The translations under genes and the position numbers were made by a program. Shown here piece by piece: positions 54,765 to 64,000 of a DNA stretch of 64,000 nucleotides. The DNA comes from Phascolarctos cinereus (Eukaryota; Chordata; Mammalia; Diprotodontia; Phascolarctidae), in NCBI RefSeq assembly GCF_002099425.1, contig NW_018343987.1, forward strand, positions 14,013,501-14,077,500, in the 5' to 3' direction. Position 1 is the stretch's first letter, and every line of letters begins with the position of its first letter. The notes below the pieces were generated by a model. The model saw only the letters and a list, made by a program, of their open reading frames with translations. It was not told the DNA's origin and made no database searches.

Positions 54765-54945
54765 TAATTTTGAACTGGAAGGACCTTAGAGGTCATCTAG
54801 TCATCCTCCTTTTACAGGAGAGGAAACTGAGACATGAGGAGATAAAGTTATTTGGCCAATGACTCACAGGATGTGATAGAGCCAGGATTTGAACCCAGGA
54901 CTTCTGACTAAATCCAATTCTTTTTCCACCATATATCATTGCATG
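54765..54945 (-). mobile_element. MIR-type SINE, antisense
   Basis: Shows 'ttttgaactggaaggacctt', 'agaggtcatctagtcatcct' and 'gccaggatttgaacccagga'. Confidence 0.85.
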
Positions 54946-55040
54946 AGGTGATCTGCGTATGATCTCACAACTAGTAAGTAGAAGGGCAAAGATTCAAATC
55001 CAAGTGTCTTCCCAATTCTGCCGTATCTCTCTGCCACAAC
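54946..55040 (-). mobile_element. MIR-type SINE head fragment, antisense
   Basis: Shows 'gatctcacaactagtaagta', 'gattcaaatccaagtgtctt' and 'gtatctctctgccac'. Confidence 0.6.
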
Positions 55041-55164
55041 AGTACTCACATATGAAATATGCATATTTCAACATTCCAAGATTTTATCTGAGTTTGAGTA
55101 CTCTTTCTACCAGTGTGCATTGCAGCTCTTCTGCCTGAGCAGACAATTTTATGAGGTAATTTGG

Positions 55165-55204
55165 CAATGAAATAAAATAAGATAAAATAAAATAAAATAA
55201 AATG
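55165..55204. repeat. (AAAAT)n microsatellite
   Basis: Seven imperfect to perfect pentanucleotide units. Confidence 0.9.
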
Positions 55205-55590
55205 TACCTGGTAATCATGTCTCTTGATAAATTTCTGTGCAGGTGAGGCCTCAGAAAACACAGTCCTTTTCTGGGTCATGAAACCTTCCCTGCTAAGTAG
55301 AACCAACCAGTGCCTTCACTCTTGATTGGCATAGTCTTCAAGTATCCAAGTTCACTTCAATCCAAGAAGAAGCATAGAACCATACCAGGGTTAGGACAAC
55401 TAGTCCCTTCTCCAGGGTGCTGAGCCTTTATCAGTTCCTAATCCCAGTATCCTATGAATAATATTTTGCCAGGGCCCACCTTTCCCTCAGATGTAAACCT
55501 TAGTAGCACTTGGGCATTTCTCTGGGAGGGAATCCCTCTCACAGGGCAACTATTCTTGTGATTGGACTGTCACCCATGCCAGCATTACCC
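55205..55590. other. Unassigned sequence
   Basis: No gene or repeat recognised. Confidence 0.4.
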
Positions 55591-55592
55591 CC

Positions 55593-55696
<104 letters not shown>

Positions 55697-55809
55697 CCAG
55701 GTGTAGGAGTCCTGATTTTGTGCTAGGTGCAAGGAGTCTTGGTTATAGCTCTGAATTAGACTAGGACTTTAGTGGAGGCCACACATGCATGTTGTATCAC
55801 ACACAATTA

Positions 55810-55905
55810 TGTGTAGTCTGAAATCAGAAGATCTGGGTTTAATACCCAACCCTGCCACTTACTAGCTGTGTGACCCTGGGCAAGTCATTTAACATCCCTA
55901 TGACT
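55810..55905 (+). mobile_element. MIR/MAR-type SINE fragment
   Basis: Shows 'cttactagctgtgtgaccct' and 'gggcaagtcatttaacatcc'. Cut off by a TATG/TACA-rich microsatellite at 55906-55955. Confidence 0.82.
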
Positions 55906-55964
55906 CTGTGTGTGTATATACACATATATACATATATACATACACATGCATCCATGTATGCAAT

Positions 55965-56218
55965 TTTGTTTCTTAGTTGTTTCAGTGAAGGCTGACTCTT
56001 CATGACCCTATCTGGGGTTTTCTTGGCAAGGATACTAGAGTGGTTTGCCATTTCCTTCTCTAGTTCATTTTATAGATGAGAAACTGAGACAAACAGGATA
56101 AAGTGACTTGCCCAGGGTCACAAGCTAGTAAGTGTCTGAGGTCAGATTTGAACTCAGGAAGAGGACTCTTTCTGATGTTAGGCCTGGCACTCTATCCACT
56201 ACACCACCTAGCTGCCCA
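55965..56218 (-). mobile_element. MAR1-type SINE with RTE-like tail, antisense, near full length
   Basis: Shows 'atctggggttttcttggcaa', 'agagtggtttgccatttcct', 'tgacttgcccagggtcacaa' and head 'ctatccactacaccacctag' ending 'ctgccc'. With the plus-strand copy at 55810 it forms an inverted pair. Confidence 0.93.
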
Positions 56219-56224
56219 TATATG

Positions 56225-56800
56225 AAATAGTGGTAATAATAATATTTGTGCTTTCTACCTGACAGAATTGTTCTTTGGGAAGCTTTTCATAGATTGTAAA
56301 GTACTACAGAAATTGGTTACTACTGCTGTTGGGGTACTTGTGGTAGGAATAATGATGATGTGAATGATGTGTTTAACCACCAGGAGGCAGTGATAGGTGT
56401 TCACCTGAACTTGTTTAGCAAAAAGAATGATGCAGGTCCTGGGTAAGTGCAGTGATCACCGTGTTAGCTTATGTATTAGCTTGTGGGAATGCCGAGTTAG
56501 CACCATGCTCCCCATGGCTCTCAGTGAGTAGCAACCTATTCTGAAGCTCTGTTTCTCTCTAGGAGCCATCACTGACCCAATGTCAGGGACTGGTGATTTT
56601 GTCCAATCAGATATCATTTCTGAACCACCTGTTTGTCCCACAATCTGTATAGATTGTAGTTTTGTCCAATTGGAAATCAATTCTGAGCCCTTATTCATCT
56701 CCTGAAACTTGCTATGTCTCAGAGACCCCAAGACATGAGATTGGCACAATGGAGTTGGCTTTTCACAGAAGTAAACATACTTGGATACTGAATATAGTTG
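56225..56800. other. Unassigned sequence
   Basis: No gene or repeat recognised. Two related short segments occur at 56594-56630 and 56658-56690 (both contain 'ttttgtccaat' and a 'gaaatcaattctgagcc'-like or 'atatcatttctgaacc' word), suggesting a small tandem duplication. Confidence 0.45.
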
Positions 56801-56802
56801 TT

Positions 56803-56974
56803 CTTTTTTTAAATTTATTTTTATTTTTTTATTTTTTTTGCAAGGCAATGGAGTTAAGTGACTTGCCAAGAGTCACACAGCTAGTAAGTGTTATGTATCT
56901 GAGGCCAGATTTGAACTCAGGTCCTCCTGAATCCAGGGCTGGTGCTCTATCCACTGGGCTACCTACCTGCCCCC
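56803..56974 (-). mobile_element. MAR-type SINE, antisense
   Basis: T-rich start, 'caatggagttaagtgacttg', 'cacagctagtaagtgttatg', 'caggtcctcctgaatccagg' and 'ggtgctctatccactgggct'. Confidence 0.92.
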
Positions 56975-56979
56975 ATATC

Positions 56980-57560
56980 ATTGTTTTTACTCAGCATAGA
57001 ATCAATAAGTACATGACAACAAGAAAACAGTGTATAATAAACATCTGCCAACCAGCTGCAAGCCTACCACTCTCTTAGTTCCCAGAAGTTCCTCCTAGAC
57101 TTTACAGAAGATACTTTAGACCCAGAAGTTCTGGGAATATGTTGTTCAAGTCCTCCTTTGAACAGGCAAAGGTATATGAAAAGCACAGTTTCCATGGGAG
57201 AGGTCACTGCCCTATCCAGCAGGCTGGCTGTCAGATGAAGATAAAGAAACTTGGATGGCATTTGGGATGTGGTACAAACTGGAAGTCATGATAATCGGTT
57301 GTCAGGACTATGCAAGGAAACCCAAATTCTTCTGGCCACAGCTAGCCCATCGTGGAGCACAGTGAATTGACTAGATAGTGACCCAAGTAAAGAAAAGCTT
57401 ACCAGTACTATCTCTGCGCACCCCCACGTGATTGTACAGCTGGTGTGTTCCTTCTTCTCTCATTAATCAGCCCCAAAGTCTTCCTCTACGCATTGGGGGT
57501 GAATGGAGGAAGGGGCATTATATATGTATCTAGCATAGAATATTCTGGTGTGGTAGCAAA
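56980..57560. other. Unassigned sequence
   Basis: No gene or repeat recognised. Confidence 0.4.
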
Positions 57561-57564
57561 TTAA

Positions 57565-57690
57565 AGTCACTTATTAAGTGCCTACTGTCTGCCAGGCACA
57601 GCTGCTAGGTGTTGAAGATACAAAGACAAAACCAAAAGAGTCTTTGCCCTCAAGGAGCTTATATTCTATTGAAACTGAAACAAAGTTTAT
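57565..57690 (-). mobile_element. L2 3' end, antisense
   Basis: Shows 'cttattaagtgcctactgtc', 'tgccaggcacagctgctagg' and 'ctcaaggagcttatattcta'. Confidence 0.8.
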
Positions 57691-57783
57691 CTAGTGCTGG
57701 CCCTACTGCTAATTAGCTGTGACTTTTGGCAAGGAAGGAAGAAAACAGACATTTATTAAGTGCTACTATGTGTCAGTTCTGTA

Positions 57784-57893
57784 GAATGAACTGGAAAAGG
57801 AAATGGCAAACCACTCCAGTATCTTTGCCCAGAAAACTCCAAAAGGGGTCGCAGAGTCAGACACAACTGAAAACAATTAAACAATAATAAAAA
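57784..57893 (+). mobile_element. MAR1-type SINE, tandem copy 1 (3' half)
   Basis: 'aatggcaaaccactccagta' onward, RTE-like tail 'ggggtcgcagagtcagacac' and an A-rich end. The 5' half is missing. Confidence 0.88.
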
Positions 57894-58022
57894 GGCAGCT
57901 AGATGGTGCAGCGGACAAATGAGCTGGAAAAGAAAATGGCAAACCACTCCAGTATCTTTGCTGAGAAAACCCCAAAAGGGGTTACAGAGTCAGAATTGAA
58001 AATGACTGAATGACAATAAAAA
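57894..58022 (+). mobile_element. MAR1-type SINE, tandem copy 2 (internal deletion)
   Basis: Head 'ggcagctagatggtgcagcg' joins directly at 'gacaaatgagctgg' to the 3' half, so the central MIR core is absent. Ends 'aatgactgaatgacaataaa'. Confidence 0.9.
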
Positions 58023-58271
58023 GGCAGCTGGATGGTACAGTGGATAAAGTGTTGAATCTGGGAAAGAAGACCTGAGTTCAAATCTAGCCTCAGACACTTA
58101 TTAGCTGTGTGACCCTGGGCAAGTCATTTAACTTTGTTTGACTCAGTTTCCTCATCTGTAAAATGAGATGGAAAAGAAAATGGCAAACCACTCCAGTATC
58201 TTGGCCAAGAAAATCCCAAATGGGGTCTTCATCATTGCATTGGACACAACTGAAAATGACTGAACCACAAT
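58023..58271 (+). mobile_element. MAR1-type SINE, tandem copy 3 (full length)
   Basis: Head 'ggcagctggatggtacagtg', complete core 'gtgaccctgggcaagtcatt', 'aatggcaaaccactccagta' and RTE-like tail ending 'aatgactgaacc'. Confidence 0.93.
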
Positions 58272-58616
58272 TGTGTTGGGTACTGTTCTAAGTGCTTTAT
58301 ACCTATTATCTCGTTTCATCCTCACAACAATCCTAAAAATTAGGCACCAATATTATTCCCACTTTACAGTTGAGGAAACTGAGGCAGATACAGGCTTGTC
58401 CAGATAAGTGGCTTGTCCAGAGTCACACAGCTATTAAGTGGCTGAGGCAGGATTTGGAACTCAGGTCTTCCTGATTCCAGGCCCAGGGTTCTATCTACCG
58501 TGCCATCTAAATGCCTTAGGCAAGTTACTAGACCTCTTTGTTCCTGTTTCTTCATCAACAAAATAAAGGAGTTGTACTAGTTAATATTTAGGGCTCTTTC
58601 CAGATCTAAAATCATA

Positions 58617-58735
58617 TAATTATTTATATATGTAAGTATATATACATATTCATAAGTATATATATGTATATATGCATATATACATATACACGTACACACA
58701 AAAATATCTATGTGCATATATGCATACATATGTGA
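58617..58735. repeat. TATA/TATG/TACA-rich microsatellite
   Basis: Imperfect AT-rich hexamer-like repeats. Confidence 0.9.
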
Positions 58736-58869
58736 AAAGGATTTGTCCAAGTTGATGAAGAATATTAGTGACAATGGAGCTCATTAATTGCCACATGTGT
58801 ACCCACGTACTATGTATCTATAAATCATAAAAGACTACTGTTAGAAGTTATTTAGTCCTCTGAGACATT

Positions 58870-59287
58870 GCCTACAGAAGTTGTTTTCTCTAATTGCTCA
58901 TCTTGGGAGCAGGGGGAGGAAGATAAGAGGAGACACAATAGACAAATTGACTTTGTCTCCTTAACCTCACCTGGGCAAGCCTGCTTCCTGTTGCTCTGGA
59001 TCTGGGTTGGAAGCAGGCATTTCATGGCATCCCACCTAGCCCTGCTGCCCTGATCTGGCTACCTGATGCCTGACAGCAACTCCCTGCCCCCCAGCCCTAG
59101 CCCTGGGGGCAGAAGGCTGTGATTAGGCTGCAGCTTCCCCCAGAGGTACAGTAATTGGGCCTGAGCCCTAATGAGCTGGACAGAGGTGGCTTAGCTCATC
59201 AGCTGCTTCGAACAGCTACCCAGAAAATGACCCAGATCCTCACAAAGCAGCCAGGTTATCATGGGGGGGAGAGAGAGAGAGAGACAG

Positions 59288-59378
<91 letters not shown>

Positions 59379-59485
59379 GACAGAGACAGAGACACAGAGA
59401 GAGAAACAGGTACCACTTGGAAATCCCATCATATCCTAATTAGAGATTTCTGAGAGCTGAGCTCACCTGTGCAGGCAGGTTACAC
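58870..59485. other. Candidate conserved noncoding element, split by (GA)n
   Basis: Repeat-free apart from the purine tract. It has E-box and homeodomain-like words: 'ttgactttgtctccttaacc', 'cacctgggcaagcctgcttc', 'gtgattaggctgcagcttcc', 'tacagtaattgggcctgagc', 'cctaatgagctgg' and, after the tract, 'atcctaattagagatttctg' and 'gctcacctgtgcaggcaggt'. No splice-flanked frame seen. Inferred from texture. Confidence 0.4.
59265..59405. repeat. (GA)n/(GACA)n microsatellite
   Basis: Near-pure (GA)n at 59296-59370, flanked by GACAGA variants. Confidence 0.98.
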
Positions 59486-59489
59486 TGGC

Positions 59490-59740
59490 CAAGTAAAAGC
59501 CTCACATGGGGAAGGCACTTCAGTCATAGGAGATATTGCCCTGTGTTTCTTTTATACCCTTTTCCACTGGACGTAAAGAAGCCTGGTTTTGGGGGTGGGG
59601 GCTCTACTCACATCTATATTTCTTATATGAAATTCAATTGGGATACCCTGGCTTCTCAGGAAGTTTGTGTTTAGACCAAGGCGAAATGATCAGTCGCTGA
59701 GGGGAGGGGGGAAGAAAGGAGGGTGTTAGGGGAGGAGGTC
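59490..59740. other. Unassigned sequence
   Basis: No gene or repeat recognised. Confidence 0.4.
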
Positions 59741-59744
59741 GTAG

Positions 59745-59955
59745 AATCACAGAATCAAATACTCTGCAGTTGTAAGGGACCCTAGACAACTTCCAGTCCA
59801 ACCTCCCCCCCACCCCAATTTATATGTGAGGATACTGAAGCCTGTAGAGGTGAAGTGACTTATCCAAGGTGACAGTGTAGATGGTAAGTAGCAGAGCCAG
59901 GATCCGAACCTGGGTCTTCTGGCTCCAAATCTAATGCTCTTTCCTCTCTGCCACA
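59745..59955 (-). mobile_element. MIR-type SINE, antisense
   Basis: Shows 'tgcagttgtaagggacccta', 'gcctgtagaggtgaagtgac' and 'atctaatgctctttcctctc'. Confidence 0.83.
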
Positions 59956-59957
59956 TA

Positions 59958-60415
<458 letters not shown>

Positions 60416-60419
60416 GTTA

Positions 60420-61535
60420 CAGACCCCCAATTGGAAGAATTATCATAACATTTTATTATACCTTTGCTCACTGCACCGAATGTTCAGAACCCCAACTTTA
60501 AATGGTGATGCTAATAACTGTGCTAAGATCTCTGAGGTTAGGGCTGACTAGACTTCCTAATGTCAACCCATAGAATTCCTTATTTTCAAATAAGATTGAC
60601 CTCCTTATAGCCCAATGGCTAAGGTACAAGGGAATTCCTCATGTTTTTACAGGTCTCAGGTTGTGCTAGAAGGTCACAGTCACTCTAGGCATGGTTCCCA
60701 TGGTGGTGACATGGGCCTCCCTGGCACAGCAGGGAAAGAAGAAGTATGATTTTGGGGGTGGGGGGAAAGAGATTACACAAGGAAGCCACTTAGTTCAGTC
60801 ATTCTCTGCAAAAGCAAAAGGAATATGTGAGCTGGGAAAGCAACTTTCTTTTGCACTTTCCCCTCAGAGATCAGGGACTGTGGGAGTCCTTCAGCTCCAT
60901 TCCTGTGTCCTGGGAGGCTGAGTGCCTAGAATGGTGACTTGGTAATGATCTCACTTCTGCTCTTATCTCAAGCCAAGAATCTCTATTGCAAATAATCTCA
61001 AAATCATTGTTTCATGAGTTGGCAGATCCCTAACTAAACTGTAAGATCTGCTTTCTTTGTTACCCCTCCCCCTACCAACCTCTAGTCCATAATACAAGAT
61101 CATTTGTTAAGTAGATAGAACTGGGAAAAAAAAATTTCCAAATCTTGAGTGGTCAGAATTTTGGTACTGAAAAGACCTTAGAAATTATCTAGAGACTGTT
61201 GAAATCATTTAGGTAGGTAGTCATTGTTGGACCAATGACATCAAGAGGGTGATGTTTTGACTTGCAAGTGAATTGGCTCTAAGTGAGGCAGAACTGTGCA
61301 AAGTCATCAGTCATTGGAGTCTAGTGGCAAGATATAGAGGTCAAGATGACTGGTGATGACCCTGATGTAGTGGGAGACCCTGGCCTTTTTAAGTTAAGGT
61401 CTTTCCCAGATCTCAATTTGTCTGAGGCAACACCCATTCAGTAATTAAAAGGTAGGTAAGAATTGAGACAAAAGATGGCCTAGTTTGCCTTCACAAAAGA
61501 ATCAGTCTGGGAGTGAAAGACCTTCCGAGCTTCTG
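60420..61535. other. Unassigned unique sequence
   Basis: No gene or repeat recognised. Confidence 0.4.
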
Positions 61536-61539
61536 GCCA

Positions 61540-61785
61540 GAACAGAAATAATTGCTATTTACACTCACTCTGAGCCATCAAAACCCAAACAATGAGCAAG
61601 TGAGGCTTGGGCTGGGGCTCATTATTGGCCAATCAGTGAAGGCCAGAGTGATTTGGGTTTAAAGGCATAGCCAAGTAGCTCCATTTGAATCCCAGTGGGC
61701 TTTATCAAAGCCTGGTTTTCCAGAGCTATATTTCAATAAATCATAAGTGAAAACTACAGGAGAAAAAAGAGTTAATTGCCCCAGT
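61540..61785. other. Candidate conserved noncoding element with CCAAT box
   Basis: Repeat-free. Contains 'attattggccaatcagtgaa' (61621-61640, a consensus NF-Y type CCAAT word), 'gaaataattgctatttacac', 'gggctttatcaaagcctggt' (TCF/LEF-like TATCAAAG) and 'tatatttcaataaatcataa'. No open frame. Inferred from texture. Confidence 0.42.
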
Positions 61786-61894
61786 TTTTTTTTTTTAAAA
61801 ACCCAATGATGGAACAAATAAGTAGGGAAGAAAAAAATCTAGCCCCCAAATCCCAAGATACCTTGTGAAGTATAAGCAATCAAAATTTAGATTC

Positions 61895-62148
61895 CTTTAT
61901 GGCATGGTGGATAGCATAATGGACTTGAAGGCAGGAAAATCTGAGTTCAAACCTTTCCTCAGATGCTTACTGGCTATGTGACCCTGAACACATTATTTTA
62001 TCTCTGTTATTCACACTTTTCTCATCTGTAAAGTAGTAATAGCACCTATCTCACAGAGTTGTGAGGATGAAAAGAAATAACACACAAAGCACTTTGAAGT
62101 GCTTATATAAACTTTAAAGTGATGTATAAATGTTAGCTGTTATTATTA
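61895..62148 (+). mobile_element. MAR/MIR-type SINE
   Basis: Head 'tggcatggtggatagcataa', 'ctgagttcaaacctttcctc', 'ttttctcatctgtaaagtag', 'ctcacagagttgtgaggatg' and 3' end 'ataaatgttagctgttatta'. Confidence 0.88.
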
Positions 62149-62300
62149 TCTAATCCAACTTCTTCAATTTACAAAAGAAGAAACTGAGACCCAGAGAAGT
62201 AGAAGGACTTGTCCATGGTCATGGAGTTGCAAGCATGACTCTAATATAGTTCTTCTGACTTTAAGCTCCACGCTCTGTCCAGCAGACCACAGTGCCTCAC
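62149..62300 (-). mobile_element. MIR-type SINE, antisense
   Basis: Shows 'aagaagaaactgagacccag', 'ggacttgtccatggtcatgg' and 'ctctgtccagcagaccacag'. Tail-to-tail with the plus-strand copy before it. Confidence 0.8.
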
Positions 62301-62409
62301 CTCACCTCACTCTACTATTTTCAAAAGGCCCCTCATGTTCTAGTATGTTCTCAAGCCCAGCAAGGATTCTGAGCACTCAGTTTTGGGGAAGCTTTTTCAA
62401 CTCTATCCA

Positions 62410-62690
62410 CTTAAAAATGTTTATTGATTTTGTTCTGTGAGCTAGAGGTTGGCAGAGGGAAGGCTAACAAAGAAAACATATAAGAGAGTCCCTGCCTTGG
62501 AGGATCTTAAAGTCTAGTTAGGGATCTGTCAACTCATGAAATAATGAGACAAAAAGACATTATATAGCAAAGTGCTAAGTAGTATAGCACATATATGCAT
62601 TTTCTTATTATATTTCAGAGAAGGAAAAGTTCACTGTGAGATGGAGTAGTTCAGGGAAGGCTGCATGATGGAAGTGTTTTCAAAGTTTTA
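62410..62690 (-). mobile_element. L2 3' part, antisense
   Basis: Shows 'aaaatgtttattgattttgt', 'gtccctgccttggaggatct', 'taaagtctagttagggatct' and 'tcagggaaggctgcatgatg'. Confidence 0.68.
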
Positions 62691-62724
62691 AAGTTGTATC
62701 TAAAGACTGTTAATTAGTGAGAAT

Positions 62725-62800
62725 CCTGGGCCTTACTTTTCTCATCTGTAAAATGAAAAGACTTGACAGGGTGAGCTCTTCAATTTTGTGATTCTGTACA
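62725..62800 (+). mobile_element. MIR-type SINE 3' fragment
   Basis: Shows 'ttttctcatctgtaaaatga' and 'gggtgagctcttcaattttg'. Confidence 0.6.
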
Positions 62801-62804
62801 GTGT

Positions 62805-62884
62805 AGTAGAAAGTACACTAATGTATGTTTTCTCAAACTTGGGTTTGAATCTGAATTCTTCTACTTCTGTATGACTTGAGACAA
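62805..62884 (+). mobile_element. MIR-type SINE, part 1 of a split copy
   Basis: Shows 'tgtagtagaaagtacactaa', 'acttgggtttgaatctgaat' and 'ctgtatgacttgag'. Continues at 63085. Confidence 0.7.
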
Positions 62885-63084
62885 TAATATCTTATTTGAT
62901 CCTCACAATAACCCTGGGAAGTATTAACTATTACACCCATGTTACATCTGAGAAAAATGAAGAAAGACAGAGATTAAGTGACTTACCCAGAGTCATATAG
63001 TTAGTATCTGAATCCAGATTTGAACTCACATCTTCCTAACTTGAAGTCCAGTACTTGAATTCACTGTACCACTTAGCTTCCTTT
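62885..63084 (-). mobile_element. MIR-type SINE, antisense, inserted into a MIR
   Basis: Shows 'cttatttgatcctcacaata', 'accctgggaagtattaacta', 'gtgacttacccagagtcata' and 'cactgtaccacttagcttcc'. A short AGACAA word at each junction (62880 and 63086) may be the target duplication. Confidence 0.82.
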
Positions 63085-63160
63085 AGACAAATCCCTTCAC
63101 CTCTCTAGGCCTCAGACCACTTATCATCCAGTGTGTTAGATATTCTTTCAAGCTCTGTGT
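63085..63160 (+). mobile_element. MIR-type SINE, part 2 of the split copy
   Basis: 'gacaaatcccttcacctctc' and 'taggcctcagaccacttatc' continue the MIR core directly from the point where part 1 stops. Confidence 0.68.
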
Positions 63161-63164
63161 CATC

Positions 63165-63300
63165 TACAAACTTGCTAAATTTATGTATGTCTTTAGCCAA
63201 GTTAGTGATACTCAGCGGAAAACAGCAGCACCAAAGACAGAGAATCCTGAAGGGCACTACTGTAGCCAACTCTCTCTAATTTGAAGGAATGGGATCTTTG
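63165..63300 (-). mobile_element. CR1/L3 fragment, antisense
   Basis: Shows 'tcatctacaaacttgctaaa', 'tttagccaagttagtgatac' and 'aatcctgaagggcactactg', complement of the CR1/L3 coding region around the active-site segment. Confidence 0.7.
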
Positions 63301-63309
63301 CTGTGGGTC

Positions 63310-63455
63310 ATTGTAGGTTGTCTTATCTCCCTAGATTGTAACCTCCATGAGGATAGGGATCATGTTTTGTGTAAACTTTGTATCTTCTCCAAAATCTTCA
63401 CAGTCCTCAGCAGCACAGAAGGTGCTTTATAAATATTTATTGAAAATGATATGTT
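63310..63455 (+). mobile_element. L2 3' end
   Basis: Shows 'ctagattgtaacctccatga', 'ggatagggatcatgttttgt' and 'ggtgctttataaatatttat'. Confidence 0.78.
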
Positions 63456-63459
63456 GAAC

Positions 63460-64000
63460 TAAGTGGTTAGGGGCTTCTGCTGCAGCACTTTCTTGCTTTT
63501 GTGTTTGCTTTGGGAAAAAAAAAATCACTTCCATAGTAGAATTTGAGGTAGAGGGAGGAGGGACAGTGGGAGAAGCCTCTAAGTTTTTTCTTGCAACTTT
63601 CCCAGCTCCTGGACAGGTCAAGTTGCTTTCAATCATCTGGAATTCATCTTCCAAATGAAAAGTGGAGTCTGCTGCCTCCTGCTCCCCAGCTTGGCTCTGG
63701 AAAGCAGTAAGCCCCAAAGCCATGAATAACTATTATGAGAATGAAATATGTAGCTTGTCCTACATGGCGTAAGCGGCTGACAGACAACAGGCAACTGGTG
63801 ATGGAAACTGAGATGCAGCATATGGGAGAGGGATTGCTATGAAGGAGTCACAGGCTGGCTGCAAGTGAGGCAGAATTGTCCCTTTATCCTCATTGTTCTC
63901 TTGCTGAGCAAAGAAGAGATGTGGGAGCTGGCTGTTCCAGGAAAACAGCAGTGACTTTCTGGCCTGCAGAAAACGCAGAATGTTTGCCTTCTCAATCTAT
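63460..64000. other. Unassigned sequence at the window end
   Basis: No gene or repeat recognised. The part after 63740 is repeat-free and could be conserved noncoding DNA, but the evidence is weak. Confidence 0.35.

Larger units (their letters stand above)
57740..58515 (-). mobile_element. MIR-type SINE, antisense, host of a SINE triplet
   Basis: Left edge 'acatttattaagtgctacta' (57749-57780). The remainder at 58272-58515 has 'actgttctaagtgctttata', 'gtttcatcctcacaacaatc', 'gagtcacacagctattaagt' and 'ggcccagggttctatctacc'. Confidence 0.8.

Overview
This window reads as nuclear DNA of a marsupial mammal. It is packed with tRNA-derived CORE/MIR SINEs, including the marsupial MAR1-type SINE with an RTE-like 3' tail. 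It also holds L2, CR1/L3, RTE and marsupial-type L1 LINEs, many expanded microsatellites, and strong CpG depletion outside one island. The species cannot be fixed from the sequence alone. I find no convincing protein-coding exon of a host gene. The longer open frames are LINE remnants, antisense LINE sequence or translated microsatellites.

Layout. 1-5,100: diverged MIR/L2/L1 fragments and microsatellites. 5,580-10,580: an old CR1/L3 LINE, an antisense L2, a 5'-truncated L1 with clear target-site duplications, and an antisense non-LTR element of uncertain clade. 10,780-13,130: a nested antisense CR1/L3 + L1 and the 3' part of an RTE. 13,500-16,900: SINEs and an L2. 17,390-20,326: an ORF1-only (half-L1, HAL1-like) element that looks full length, inside or next to an older L1 (20,345-22,595). 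23,174-25,535: an antisense L1, a near-full-length 7SL RNA retropseudogene, and a decayed LINE C-terminus resembling the restriction-like endonuclease region of R4/Dong-type elements. 28,440-29,000: a CpG island, the only promoter-like feature. 29,000-42,600: mostly unique sequence with scattered SINEs and one strong conserved-noncoding candidate near 34.4 kb. 42,950-47,225: endonuclease and reverse transcriptase parts of an RTE broken up by an L1 and SINEs. 47,300-64,000: SINE/L2/CR1 debris, a head-to-tail SINE triplet, long (CT)n, (GA)n and (CA)n tracts, and several conserved-noncoding candidates.

No host genes are seen working together here. The biology visible is retrotransposition (L1 machinery moving L1, HAL1 and 7SL; RTE tails on SINEs; L2-type 3' ends), repeat-seeded microsatellite growth, and possible regulatory DNA around a CpG-island promoter whose transcript I could not identify. 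Family names rest on recognition of consensus sequence from memory, not on a database search, and most element edges are accurate to about 10-30 bases. Edges with stated target-site duplications are exact.
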